Made by a program: the position numbers and the translations under genes. From positions 1-5,692 of the forward strand of contig SLGA01000316.1 of assembly GCA_007123985.1 (NCBI GenBank): DNA of 5,692 nt, read 5' to 3'. Positions 1 through 5,692 of the stretch are shown one piece after another; position 1 is the first letter of the stretch, and each line of letters begins with the position of its first letter. A model generated the notes under the pieces. It was not told the origin of the DNA, did no database searches, and saw only the letters and a program-made list of their open reading frames with translations. The DNA is from Balneolaceae bacterium (GTDB lineage: Bacteria; Bacteroidota; Rhodothermia; Balneolales; Balneolaceae).

Positions 1-2
1 AG

Positions 3-782
3 GAAGCCGCACAAGAGGGCACCGGCTGTTGCCTGATTTCAAATAAAGCTCACTTCAAATCAGAAACAGAGATTAAAAAATTAAAAGACTCAGCAAAAAA
101 GAGCGGGGTTGAACTGATTTTTGAATCGTCTGAAGTCACTCTTATTGATGATTTTAAAAAACCTGCCGAAGTAAAGACCGGCCTCCCGTGGTGTGTTAAC
201 GGGTCTAATTTTTACGATGAAGAAGTTTCCATCCCCCATCAACTGGCTGTTTCGCTCTCAATAGCTTCGGAATATCTGATTACTTCGGGGCAAAAATCGG
301 CCAATTCTATTCTTTTCAGAGTTAAAACAGGATCGCTTTACTTTCCCGAAATAGCAAAACTGAGGTCTTTGAGAATTTTATGGTATAACCTGGTCAATTC
401 CCTGCAAATACATGAAGTAGCTCATGCCAGAATACTTTCAGAAGTAGAACCAAGCGAAACCACAGAATCCCCATACAACAACCTCCTGATATCCGTAACA
501 AAGGCAATGGCAGCCATACTGGGAGGAACTGACTTGCTGCTTATCCATCCGTTTGGCAGAGAAGCTTCTCACTCCGAACATATCACCCGAAATATTCATC
601 ACATCCTGAGGGAAGAAGCCTATTTCGGGAAAGTAGCGGATGCTGCAGCCGGTTCATACTACATCGAAACGCTTACGGATCAGATTGCTGCAGAGGCCTG
701 GAAACGATTTGGTGAAATCGAAAAAAACGGCGGGTTTTTAAAATCTCTGAAAAACGGAATCATTCCGGAGGATCTGTCATGA
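3..782 (+). CDS. mutA: Methylmalonyl-CoA mutase small (beta) subunit, C-terminal part (5' end outside window)
   Basis: Partial gene: the frame is open from the left edge to the TGA at 780-782, giving 259 visible residues. The protein is the non-catalytic partner of MutB in the heterodimer that interconverts succinyl-CoA and (R)-methylmalonyl-CoA in the cytoplasm. The visible part is the later half of the mutase TIM barrel. Family landmarks are PEIAKLRSLRILW (nt 348-386), which matches the large subunit's MEIAKLRAGRLLW, then SPYNN, AMAAILGG and AAGSYYIETLTDQIA near the end of the barrel. No DxHxxG cobalamin motif is present, as expected for the small subunit. The protein stops 22 residues after the YYIETLT strand, so the linker and degenerate B12-binding-like domain of the roughly 640-residue actinobacterial MutA are missing. 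The stop overlaps the mutB start (ATGA) and nothing suggests decay, so the short form looks native. A TTG at 369 lies inside the barrel and is not a start. Identification is firm from sequence pattern and context. Confidence 0.93.
   Translation, partial: EAAQEGTGCCLISNKAHFKSETEIKKLKDSAKKSGVELIFESSEVTLIDDFKKPAEVKTGLPWCVNGSNFYDEEVSIPHQLAVSLSIASEYLITSGQKSANSILFRVKTGSLYFPEIAKLRSLRILWYNLVNSLQIHEVAHARILSEVEPSETTESPYNNLLISVTKAMAAILGGTDLLLIHPFGREASHSEHITRNIHHILREEAYFGKVADAAAGSYYIETLTDQIAAEAWKRFGEIEKNGGFLKSLKNGIIPEDLS
767..771 (+). promoter_or_regulatory. Shine-Dalgarno sequence for mutB inside the end of mutA
   Basis: GGAGG lies seven bases before the ATG at 779 and within the last mutA codons. It is an ideal ribosome binding site. 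Together with the ATGA overlap it supports 779 as the mutB start and suggests coupled translation of the two subunits, which would favour a 1:1 ratio. Confidence 0.8.
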
Positions 783-2911
783 ATCGACCCGATTTCACAA
801 AGATTCCACTCAGAAAAAAAATACCCAAACCAGTAGAATCTGATTCTGAACCCTGGCTTTCACCGGAAAAAATTGAGATAAAAAACAGTTACAGCCCCGA
901 AGATTCAGAACAGCTGCATCATCTTGATTTCAGCGCGGGCATTCCGCCCTACTTACGTGGACCATATGCAACTATGTACACCACTCGGCCATGGACCATA
1001 CGCCAATATGCGGGATTTTCAACCGCTGAGGATTCTAATGCATTTTATAAAAGAAATCTTGCTGCTGGGCAAAAAGGGCTCTCCGTTGCATTCGATTTGG
1101 CCACCCATCGCGGGTACGATTCAGACCATCCAAGGGTAGCGGGTGATGTTGGAAAGGCCGGAGTTGCCATCGATTCGATCCTGGATATGAAAATCCTGTT
1201 CGATCAGATTCCACTCGATAAGATGTCTGTATCGATGACCATGAATGGCGCGGTAATCCCGGTGATGGCGTTCTATATAGTAGCAGCTGAAGAGCAGGGA
1301 GTTGCAACGGAGAGCCTCAGCGGCACCATACAGAACGATATTCTGAAGGAGTTTATGGTACGTAATACCTACATCTATCCACCGGATGCATCCATGCGGA
1401 TTATTGGTGATATATTTGAATACACTTCAAAAAATATGCCTCGATTCAACTCTATAAGTGTGAGCGGATACCACATGCACGAGGCCGGCGCCACCGCGGA
1501 TATTGAACTGGCCTATACACTTGCCGATGGACTTGAATACATAAGACAAGGTTTAAAAGCCGGTCTGGATATCGATGATTTTGCACCTCGAATCTCTTTT
1601 TTCTGGGCCATTGGCATGAATCATTTTATGGAGATTGCCAAACTTCGTGCCGGACGACTACTATGGGCTAAACTTGTAAACAAATTTGATCCGAAAAATC
1701 CCAAATCACTCTCATTGAGAGCTCACTGCCAAACTTCTGGCTATAGCCTCACCGAGCAAGACCCCTTTAATAACATCACCAGAACCACAATAGAGGCCAT
1801 GGCTGCCGTGCTTGGGCATACTCAATCCCTGCATACCAATGCACTTGATGAGGCCATTGCACTCCCATCTGATTTTTCCGCTAAAATTGCCCGGGACACC
1901 CAACTTATCATCCAAAAATATACCGGCATCACAAAAGCGATAGATCCATGGGCGGGTTCGCATTATGTGGAATATCTCACAGACCGCCTTGTGAAACGCG
2001 CCTGGGAACTGATTGATGAGGTGGAAGAGCTTGGAGGAATGGCAAAGGCAATTGAATCTGGTGTGCCAAAGATGAGAATTGAAGAAGCTGCCGCAAAAAA
2101 ACAGGCTCGGATAGACAGCGGACGCGAAACCATTATTGGTGTAAATAAATACCGGTTGGAAAAAGAGGAGCCAATTGATATTCTTGAGATTGATAACGAC
2201 AAAGTGCGTACTTCTCAGATTGAGCGGCTGAACCGGCTGAAAGCTGACCGGAACAGTGAAGAAGTAAAACAATCTTTGGAGGCGATTTCAAATTGTGCAA
2301 AAACCGGAAATGGCAACTTACTTTCGTTAGCCATTGATGCTGCCCGAAAAAGAGCAACACTCGGTGAAATATCTGCAGCTATGGAAACTGTTTTCGGGCG
2401 ATATCAGGCAACCATTAAATCAATATCGGGTGTGTATTCTTCAGAACTGAAAAATAATGAGAGCTTTATAGAGGCCCGCAAACTTACAGATCGTTTTGAA
2501 GAACAAGAGGGGCGAAGGCCTCGCATTATGGTTGCAAAAATTGGCCAGGACGGCCACGACCGCGGCGCCAAAGTTATCTCAACCAGTTTTGCCGACCTGG
2601 GCTTTGATGTGGATGTTGGCCCACTGTTTCAAACTCCGGAAGAAGCTGCAAAACAAGCCGTGGAAAACGATGTACATATCCTCGGGATATCAAGCCTGGC
2701 AGCCGGCCATAAAAGCCTGGTTCCTTCAGTTTTAGAAGAACTGAAAAAGCAGGGACGTGATGATATTATGGTTATTGTGGGTGGGGTTATTCCAAATAAA
2801 GATTATGAGTTTCTCTACAAGAAGGGTGTTGCGGCGGTTTTTGGTCCCGGAACAGTTATTGCAGAAGCTGCTCAAAAAATCCTGAAAATTTTAATGCAGC
2901 AAGAGAAGTAG
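779..2911 (+). CDS. mutB: Methylmalonyl-CoA mutase large (alpha) subunit, adenosylcobalamin-dependent
   Basis: Cytoplasmic enzyme that interconverts (R)-methylmalonyl-CoA and succinyl-CoA by a radical mechanism using adenosylcobalamin. The 710 residues are a usual length for the family. Residues about 55-420 are the substrate-binding TIM barrel. It contains TIRQY (73-77, Tyr77 aligned by me to the catalytic Tyr89 of the Propionibacterium enzyme), Gln185, Arg195 and the Tyr231-His232 pair, which match its Gln197, Arg207, Tyr243 and His244. A linker follows, then the B12-binding domain (about 580-708). This carries DGHDRG (591-596) with His593 as the lower cobalt ligand, Lys587 and Asp591, SSL (638-640) and GG (668-669), with the classical spacing of 41 and 27 residues. 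All key residues checked are intact, so an active enzyme is expected. The start at 779 has a strong Shine-Dalgarno sequence and overlaps mutA. meaB follows after five bases. The remaining alternative, another acyl-CoA mutase such as ethylmalonyl-CoA mutase, is unlikely given the adjacent mutA. Confidence 0.98.
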   Translation: MNRPDFTKIPLRKKIPKPVESDSEPWLSPEKIEIKNSYSPEDSEQLHHLDFSAGIPPYLRGPYATMYTTRPWTIRQYAGFSTAEDSNAFYKRNLAAGQKGLSVAFDLATHRGYDSDHPRVAGDVGKAGVAIDSILDMKILFDQIPLDKMSVSMTMNGAVIPVMAFYIVAAEEQGVATESLSGTIQNDILKEFMVRNTYIYPPDASMRIIGDIFEYTSKNMPRFNSISVSGYHMHEAGATADIELAYTLADGLEYIRQGLKAGLDIDDFAPRISFFWAIGMNHFMEIAKLRAGRLLWAKLVNKFDPKNPKSLSLRAHCQTSGYSLTEQDPFNNITRTTIEAMAAVLGHTQSLHTNALDEAIALPSDFSAKIARDTQLIIQKYTGITKAIDPWAGSHYVEYLTDRLVKRAWELIDEVEELGGMAKAIESGVPKMRIEEAAAKKQARIDSGRETIIGVNKYRLEKEEPIDILEIDNDKVRTSQIERLNRLKADRNSEEVKQSLEAISNCAKTGNGNLLSLAIDAARKRATLGEISAAMETVFGRYQATIKSISGVYSSELKNNESFIEARKLTDRFEEQEGRRPRIMVAKIGQDGHDRGAKVISTSFADLGFDVDVGPLFQTPEEAAKQAVENDVHILGISSLAAGHKSLVPSVLEELKKQGRDDIMVIVGGVIPNKDYEFLYKKGVAAVFGPGTVIAEAAQKILKILMQQEK

Positions 2912-2916
2912 CCAAT

Positions 2917-3975
2917 ATGGCGCAAAACAATTATAAAAACCAACCTTATGATTCCGTCAACCCCTCTTATAAACAGAAAAGAGGGAAGCTGAAAGGCGCT
3001 GATGAATATGTTGAAGGCATTCGAAGCGGAAATCGCGCGATATTGTCGATGGCAATTACTGTAGTTGAGAGTTCCAGGGAATCACACCAAAAAATTGCTC
3101 GCGAAATTATCAGGCAGTGCCTTCCATTTTCCGGCAATTCTGTACGGATCGGCATAACCGGTGTGCCCGGCGTTGGTAAAAGTACATTTATCGAAGCCAT
3201 CGGCAAAAAACTGATTGAAGACGAAAAAAAGCTCGCCGTTCTAACGGTTGATCCCAGCAGCACACTCACCAAAGGTAGTATACTGGGTGATAAAACCCGA
3301 ATGCCACTCCTTTCAACAAATGAAAATGCGTTTATTCGTCCCTCTCCCACATCGGGTTCTCTTGGTGGTGTGGCTCGCAAAACAAGAGAGACCATTATTC
3401 TTTGCGAAGCCGCCGGTTATGATGCAATCTTCATTGAAACGGTAGGAGTGGGGCAATCGGAAACTACGGTTAAATCGATGGTTGACCTGTTTCTGCTACT
3501 GATGCTGGCCGGTGCAGGTGATGAACTTCAGGGTATTAAACGCGGTATTATGGAGATGGCGGATATTCTTGCTATAAATAAAGCAGATGGGGAAAACATT
3601 CAGCAGGCTAAGCAAGCAAAACTGGAATATGAAAACGGCCTCAGCCTGTTGCCACCCACGCCATCCGGCCGCAGAGCAACGGTACATATCTGTTCTGCGC
3701 TGAGAGATACCGGTATTTCAGAGATCAGAAAAGAGATGAACCAATATATTGAAGACACAAAAAAATCCGGTTATTTTGATGCAAACCGGGAAAATCAGGC
3801 TGCATATTGGCTTCATCAAACTGTGGAAGATCAACTAAAGCAGCAGTTTTACAATCACCCTGAAATAAAAAAAGTTTTAACCGTAAAAGAGGCTGAAGTA
3901 AAAAAAGGCACGGTCAGTCCGTTTGCAGCAGCACAAGAACTGCTTCGCCTGGCTCAAACAAACCCTAACCACTGA
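2917..3975 (+). CDS. meaB: MeaB/ArgK-type GTPase, methylmalonyl-CoA mutase chaperone
   Basis: G3E-family P-loop GTPase that binds methylmalonyl-CoA mutase, gates adenosylcobalamin loading, and protects the enzyme from inactivation or releases damaged cofactor. It corresponds to human MMAA and E. coli ArgK (YgfD). The 352 residues fit the family. Visible in order: an N-terminal helical arm (about 28-70); Walker A GVPGVGKST (82-90); VDPSS (111-115); GDKTRM (124-129); the ETVGVGQSE segment (174-182); GDELQGIKRG (201-210), which matches the switch III loop of Methylobacterium MeaB, with Lys208 where I place that protein's Lys188; the guanine-specificity motif NKAD (221-224); and a C-terminal helical dimerisation region (about 280-350). 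All G motifs look intact. The ATG lies five bases after the mutB stop, with only a weak purine-rich site (AAGAGAAG) ahead, so translation is probably coupled to mutB. Position directly behind mutA-mutB supports a mutase-specific role. The old ArgK label (arginine transport kinase) should not be used for function. Confidence 0.97.
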   Translation: MAQNNYKNQPYDSVNPSYKQKRGKLKGADEYVEGIRSGNRAILSMAITVVESSRESHQKIAREIIRQCLPFSGNSVRIGITGVPGVGKSTFIEAIGKKLIEDEKKLAVLTVDPSSTLTKGSILGDKTRMPLLSTNENAFIRPSPTSGSLGGVARKTRETIILCEAAGYDAIFIETVGVGQSETTVKSMVDLFLLLMLAGAGDELQGIKRGIMEMADILAINKADGENIQQAKQAKLEYENGLSLLPPTPSGRRATVHICSALRDTGISEIRKEMNQYIEDTKKSGYFDANRENQAAYWLHQTVEDQLKQQFYNHPEIKKVLTVKEAEVKKGTVSPFAAAQELLRLAQTNPNH

Positions 3976-3981
3976 GGTGAT
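3974..3981 (+). promoter_or_regulatory. Strong Shine-Dalgarno-like sequence at the meaB/methyltransferase junction
   Basis: GAGGTGAT overlaps the meaB stop codon TGA (3973-3975) and is an eight-base match to the classical anti-Shine-Dalgarno complement. It is correctly spaced (eight bases after GAGG) for a start at the ATT codon 3986-3988. It also contains the GTG (3977-3979) that an ordinary gene caller would pick. It therefore bears directly on where the methyltransferase starts. Confidence 0.55.
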
Positions 3982-4618
3982 ATCCATTAACAAAGCAGCT
4001 AAAAAAACCACCGGTTATTACGACAAGCTTTCCGGAAAATACAACAAACAGTATCAAAGCTATCTCCGGCATACACATAAAAAATTGCTTGGCAGGCTGG
4101 AGCTTGGCCCAAAAGATGAAATACTGGATGTAAGTGCAGGCACCGGTTTACTTGCCGAAATGGTGATGCAAAAATCGGGGCCTTTCAAGCGTATGGTTCT
4201 GAACGATCCATCAGAAGGAATGCTCGCTGAGGCTAAATATCTGCTTCGTCATCACACAAAAGAGATCGAATTTACCGGACATTTTTCTGAGGATCTCCCA
4301 TTTGAGGACGCTTCATTTACCCGGATTATCTGCCTCAACTCCTTCCACTATTATGTAAATCAGGAGGCGGTTATGTCCCATTTCAGCAGGCTGTTAAAAC
4401 CTGGAGGTACTCTCTGGATTCAAGACTGGAACAGAGTGGGGCTGTTTAAAGCAGCAATTTTTCTTATTGATCTTCTTTCACCTGAGCATATACATGCTCG
4501 AACACTTGATGAAACCAAAGAACTTGCTGAAGCCCATGGTTTTATCGTAAAAAATGAAGATAGCTGGCGATTTCGCATCTGGAATTTCTTTTATCTGAAG
4601 TGCGAACGTAAACTTTAA
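3977..4618 (+). CDS. Class I SAM-dependent methyltransferase, substrate unknown
   Basis: Predicted cytoplasmic methyltransferase of the UbiE/Methyltransf_11-like group, 213 residues counted from GTG 3977. Visible motifs: motif I EILDVSAGTG (48-57) for S-adenosylmethionine binding; the acidic-loop region VLNDPSEGML (74-83), where Asp77 probably contacts the ribose; LPFEDASFTRIICLNSFHY (107-125), the usual motif II region; and LLKPGGTLWIQDW (139-151). The N-terminal YYDKLSGKYNKQY is the helix that commonly caps the SAM site. A hydrophobic stretch at 157-168 may be part of a substrate lid; I see no real membrane segment. The start is uncertain. TTG at 3923 would embed 18 extra residues in meaB. 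GTG at 3977 leaves one base after the meaB stop. ATT at 3986 fits the Shine-Dalgarno sequence best. No downstream ATG keeps motif I. Tight coupling to meaB places it in the mutase operon, but neither sequence nor context shows what it methylates. Confidence 0.88.
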   Translation: MISINKAAKKTTGYYDKLSGKYNKQYQSYLRHTHKKLLGRLELGPKDEILDVSAGTGLLAEMVMQKSGPFKRMVLNDPSEGMLAEAKYLLRHHTKEIEFTGHFSEDLPFEDASFTRIICLNSFHYYVNQEAVMSHFSRLLKPGGTLWIQDWNRVGLFKAAIFLIDLLSPEHIHARTLDETKELAEAHGFIVKNEDSWRFRIWNFFYLKCERKL

Positions 4619-4622
4619 TCAA

Positions 4623-5486
4623 TTACAATATACCGGTAAACGAGGATACAGCCACCACAATGGCGAGTACCCAAACATAGTAAGAAAACACCCTGAACTG
4701 TGCCCTGTACAGAAGATGAATAACCAACTTCAGTGCCAAAATACCGATAATGGCCGATACCATAAAACCGGTAGCCATCGCCGGCAACCCGATTGAGATG
4801 GTTCCACCATAGCCAAACACTTCGACAGCCTGTAATAATGTAGCCCCCAGGATTGTTGGAAATGCTATAAAAAAGCTGTATTCAGCAGCCCAGCGCCTGT
4901 TCAGTCCCGCAAAAAGTGCAAACGCAATGGTCATACCACTTCGGCTGAGACCGGGCAGCAGAGCGAGTGCCTGTGCAGCACCAATTACAAATGCGATCCA
5001 GATTCCTATCTCTTTAAGCCCAAACTTTCTTGGCGTCAGATAATCGGTCCACCAAAGAATAACACCTGTGATAATCAACGTGCCACTCATAAAGAGTGGT
5101 TGGGCAAATACCGATTCGAAGACAGATTTCATCGGAAAGCCGATAATCCCGGTAATGAAAACAGAAAAGAGGCCAAGAAATGTAAGTTTTCTGTAGAGTG
5201 CTCCTCTTGCTGTATGCTCTTTCGATAATAACTCCAGAAACCCGGAAATGGTATTGCTGAGATAGATTTTTAAACTTCTTCTGAACACATAAGCGATAGA
5301 TATCAGTGTACCTACATGTACAATCAGGTCAAAAAGAATCATTTCGGCCGAATCGGGATCAGGCAGTTCTATACCCCGGCTGATTAGAAAATGCTGCATC
5401 AGCGCAAGGTGACTTGTTGAACTGACAGGAAAAAACATAAAAATTCCCTGAATAATACCTAATAAAATTGCTACCCAAACAGACAT
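4623..5486 (-). CDS. uppP: UppP/BacA-family undecaprenyl-diphosphatase, divergent active site
   Basis: Integral membrane protein of 287 residues, a usual length for UppP, which converts undecaprenyl diphosphate to undecaprenyl phosphate for cell-wall lipid recycling. Several hydrophobic segments run through it (for example about 5-20, 50-67, 101-118, 131-147, 160-178, 202-222, 233-258, 269-285). Family signatures are PVSSTSH (20-26), aligned to E. coli PVSSTGH with Ser23 and His26 in place of Ser27 and His30, and PGLSRSGMT (178-186), with Arg182 in place of Arg174. The upstream (E/Q)xxxE motif reads Q13-G-I-F-M17, so the glutamate matching E. coli Glu21 is methionine. The glycine before the histidine is also replaced, by Ser25. 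Family membership is secure, but phosphatase activity on undecaprenyl diphosphate is less so. The ATG at 5486 has an AT-rich leader and no Shine-Dalgarno sequence. The gene converges on the methyltransferase with four bases between stops, so it is not part of the mutase operon. Confidence 0.9.
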   Translation of the reverse strand: MSVWVAILLGIIQGIFMFFPVSSTSHLALMQHFLISRGIELPDPDSAEMILFDLIVHVGTLISIAYVFRRSLKIYLSNTISGFLELLSKEHTARGALYRKLTFLGLFSVFITGIIGFPMKSVFESVFAQPLFMSGTLIITGVILWWTDYLTPRKFGLKEIGIWIAFVIGAAQALALLPGLSRSGMTIAFALFAGLNRRWAAEYSFFIAFPTILGATLLQAVEVFGYGGTISIGLPAMATGFMVSAIIGILALKLVIHLLYRAQFRVFSYYVWVLAIVVAVSSFTGIL

Positions 5487-5574
5487 ATATATGATTTATA
5501 ATTACTTAAAATGAATAAAATTACAATCTGTCTCTCAGATGTGAATTGTGAAATTTTTGAACAGAAAAAATAAA

Positions 5575-5607
5575 CAAACTTACGATGCTTATCTATTGCT
5601 GATCAAA
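5575..5607 (-). promoter_or_regulatory. Candidate Bacteroidota-type promoter for the uppP-like gene
   Basis: On the - strand, TTTG (5607-5604) is followed after 21 bases by TAAGTTTG (5582-5575). This matches the Bacteroidota housekeeping pattern of a TTTG near -33 and TAnnTTTG near -7. Transcription would start near 5570, leaving a leader of about 80 bases before the ATG at 5486. Short AT-rich motifs like these occur by chance, so confidence is moderate. No E. coli-type promoter of comparable quality is seen on this strand. Confidence 0.4.
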
Positions 5608-5691
5608 CAGTAAAGGGAGCACCATTTTTTTGTGTTTATCTGTTGACAATCTCCGATGAATCCCTTCTTTTAAGCCGAACCAATCACAGCA
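5593..5691 (-). CDS. Possible C-terminal end of an unknown gene running off the right edge
   Basis: On the - strand one frame is open from the window edge to TAG at 5593-5595, giving 32 residues. The end reads HKKMVLPLLFDQQ. The other two - strand frames close within about 20 bases of the edge. The composition (mixed charged and hydrophobic, with W, C and H) looks protein-like, but the stretch is too short to assign a family. If real, it ends about 106 bases upstream of the uppP-like gene on the same strand, and the candidate uppP promoter overlaps its last codons. A chance open frame is quite possible. Confidence 0.35.
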   Translation of the reverse strand, partial: CCDWFGLKEGIHRRLSTDKHKKMVLPLLFDQQ

Positions 5692-5692
5692 A

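Noticed and set aside
369..782. A separate 137-residue protein starting at TTG 369
   Set aside because: The same frame is open back to the left edge and encodes mutase barrel sequence with no break; TTG 369 is the Leu in KLRSLRILW, an internal family motif.
1712..2272. Open frame of 186 residues on the - strand inside mutB
   Set aside because: It lies wholly antisense to strongly conserved MutB sequence, shows no family motif, and looks like a shadow of mutB codon usage. The same holds for the other open frames inside mutB and meaB.
1..2911. A frameshift splitting one mutase gene into mutA and mutB
   Set aside because: mutB has a complete N-terminus of its own and a full set of catalytic residues, while the upstream part is a separate barrel that lacks them; this is the standard two-subunit layout.
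2917..3975. MeaB as part of an IcmF-type fused mutase
   Set aside because: meaB and mutB are separate complete genes with their own stop and start, and MutB has the methylmalonyl-CoA mutase domain order rather than the fused B12-GTPase-mutase order.
3923..3976. TTG 3923 as the start of the methyltransferase
   Set aside because: It would place 18 residues inside meaB that resemble nothing in the methyltransferase fold; the junction at 3974-3988 gives a better-placed start and Shine-Dalgarno sequence.
5643..5648. TTGACA, a sigma70 -35 box on the + strand
   Set aside because: No -10 box follows at 16-18 bases, and no + strand gene begins before the window ends.
5612..5672. Stem between AAGGGA (about 5614) and TCCCTT (about 5661) followed by T residues, as a terminator
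   Set aside because: The stem is only six pairs with a loop of about 40 bases and no GC-rich core, too weak for an intrinsic terminator in either direction.

Overview
The window reads as an ordinary bacterial chromosomal segment. It carries most of a coenzyme B12-dependent methylmalonyl-CoA mutase operon on the + strand. A convergent membrane-protein gene of the undecaprenyl-diphosphatase (UppP/BacA) family follows on the - strand. GC content is moderate to low by eye. The separate small and large mutase subunits, the short small subunit without a B12-like domain, and a TTTG...TAAGTTTG promoter-like pair upstream of uppP all suggest the Bacteroidota/Balneolota/Rhodothermota side of the tree. 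This placement is an inference from gene style; no rRNA or other marker is present.

Layout. From the left edge to 782 is the C-terminal part of mutA (small subunit, 5' end outside the window). It overlaps mutB (779-2911, large catalytic subunit) by the four bases ATGA. Then come meaB (2917-3975, the GTPase chaperone that loads and protects the mutase cofactor) and a class I SAM-dependent methyltransferase (about 3977-4618) that begins one base after the meaB stop. The four genes are packed with gaps of -4, 5 and 1 bases, so they are very probably one transcript. The methyltransferase ends four bases before the end of the convergent uppP-like gene (4623-5486, - strand). The last 206 bases hold the uppP leader with a candidate promoter, and possibly the last 32 codons of another - strand gene running off the right edge.

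How the genes work together. MutA and MutB form the heterodimer that interconverts succinyl-CoA and (R)-methylmalonyl-CoA, linking propionyl-CoA metabolism to the TCA cycle. MeaB gates adenosylcobalamin delivery and release of damaged cofactor. All catalytic and cobalamin-binding residues checked in MutB, and all G motifs plus the switch III region in MeaB, look intact. The methyltransferase has no assignable substrate; its tight coupling to meaB is the only hint about its role.

I see no mobile element, CRISPR array, RNA gene or new multi-gene system. The points most worth a second look are the UppP-like protein, in which the conserved catalytic glutamate of the (E/Q)xxxE motif is methionine; the unusual start region of the methyltransferase, where a near-perfect Shine-Dalgarno sequence sits ahead of an ATT codon; and the natural-looking C-terminal shortening of MutA.
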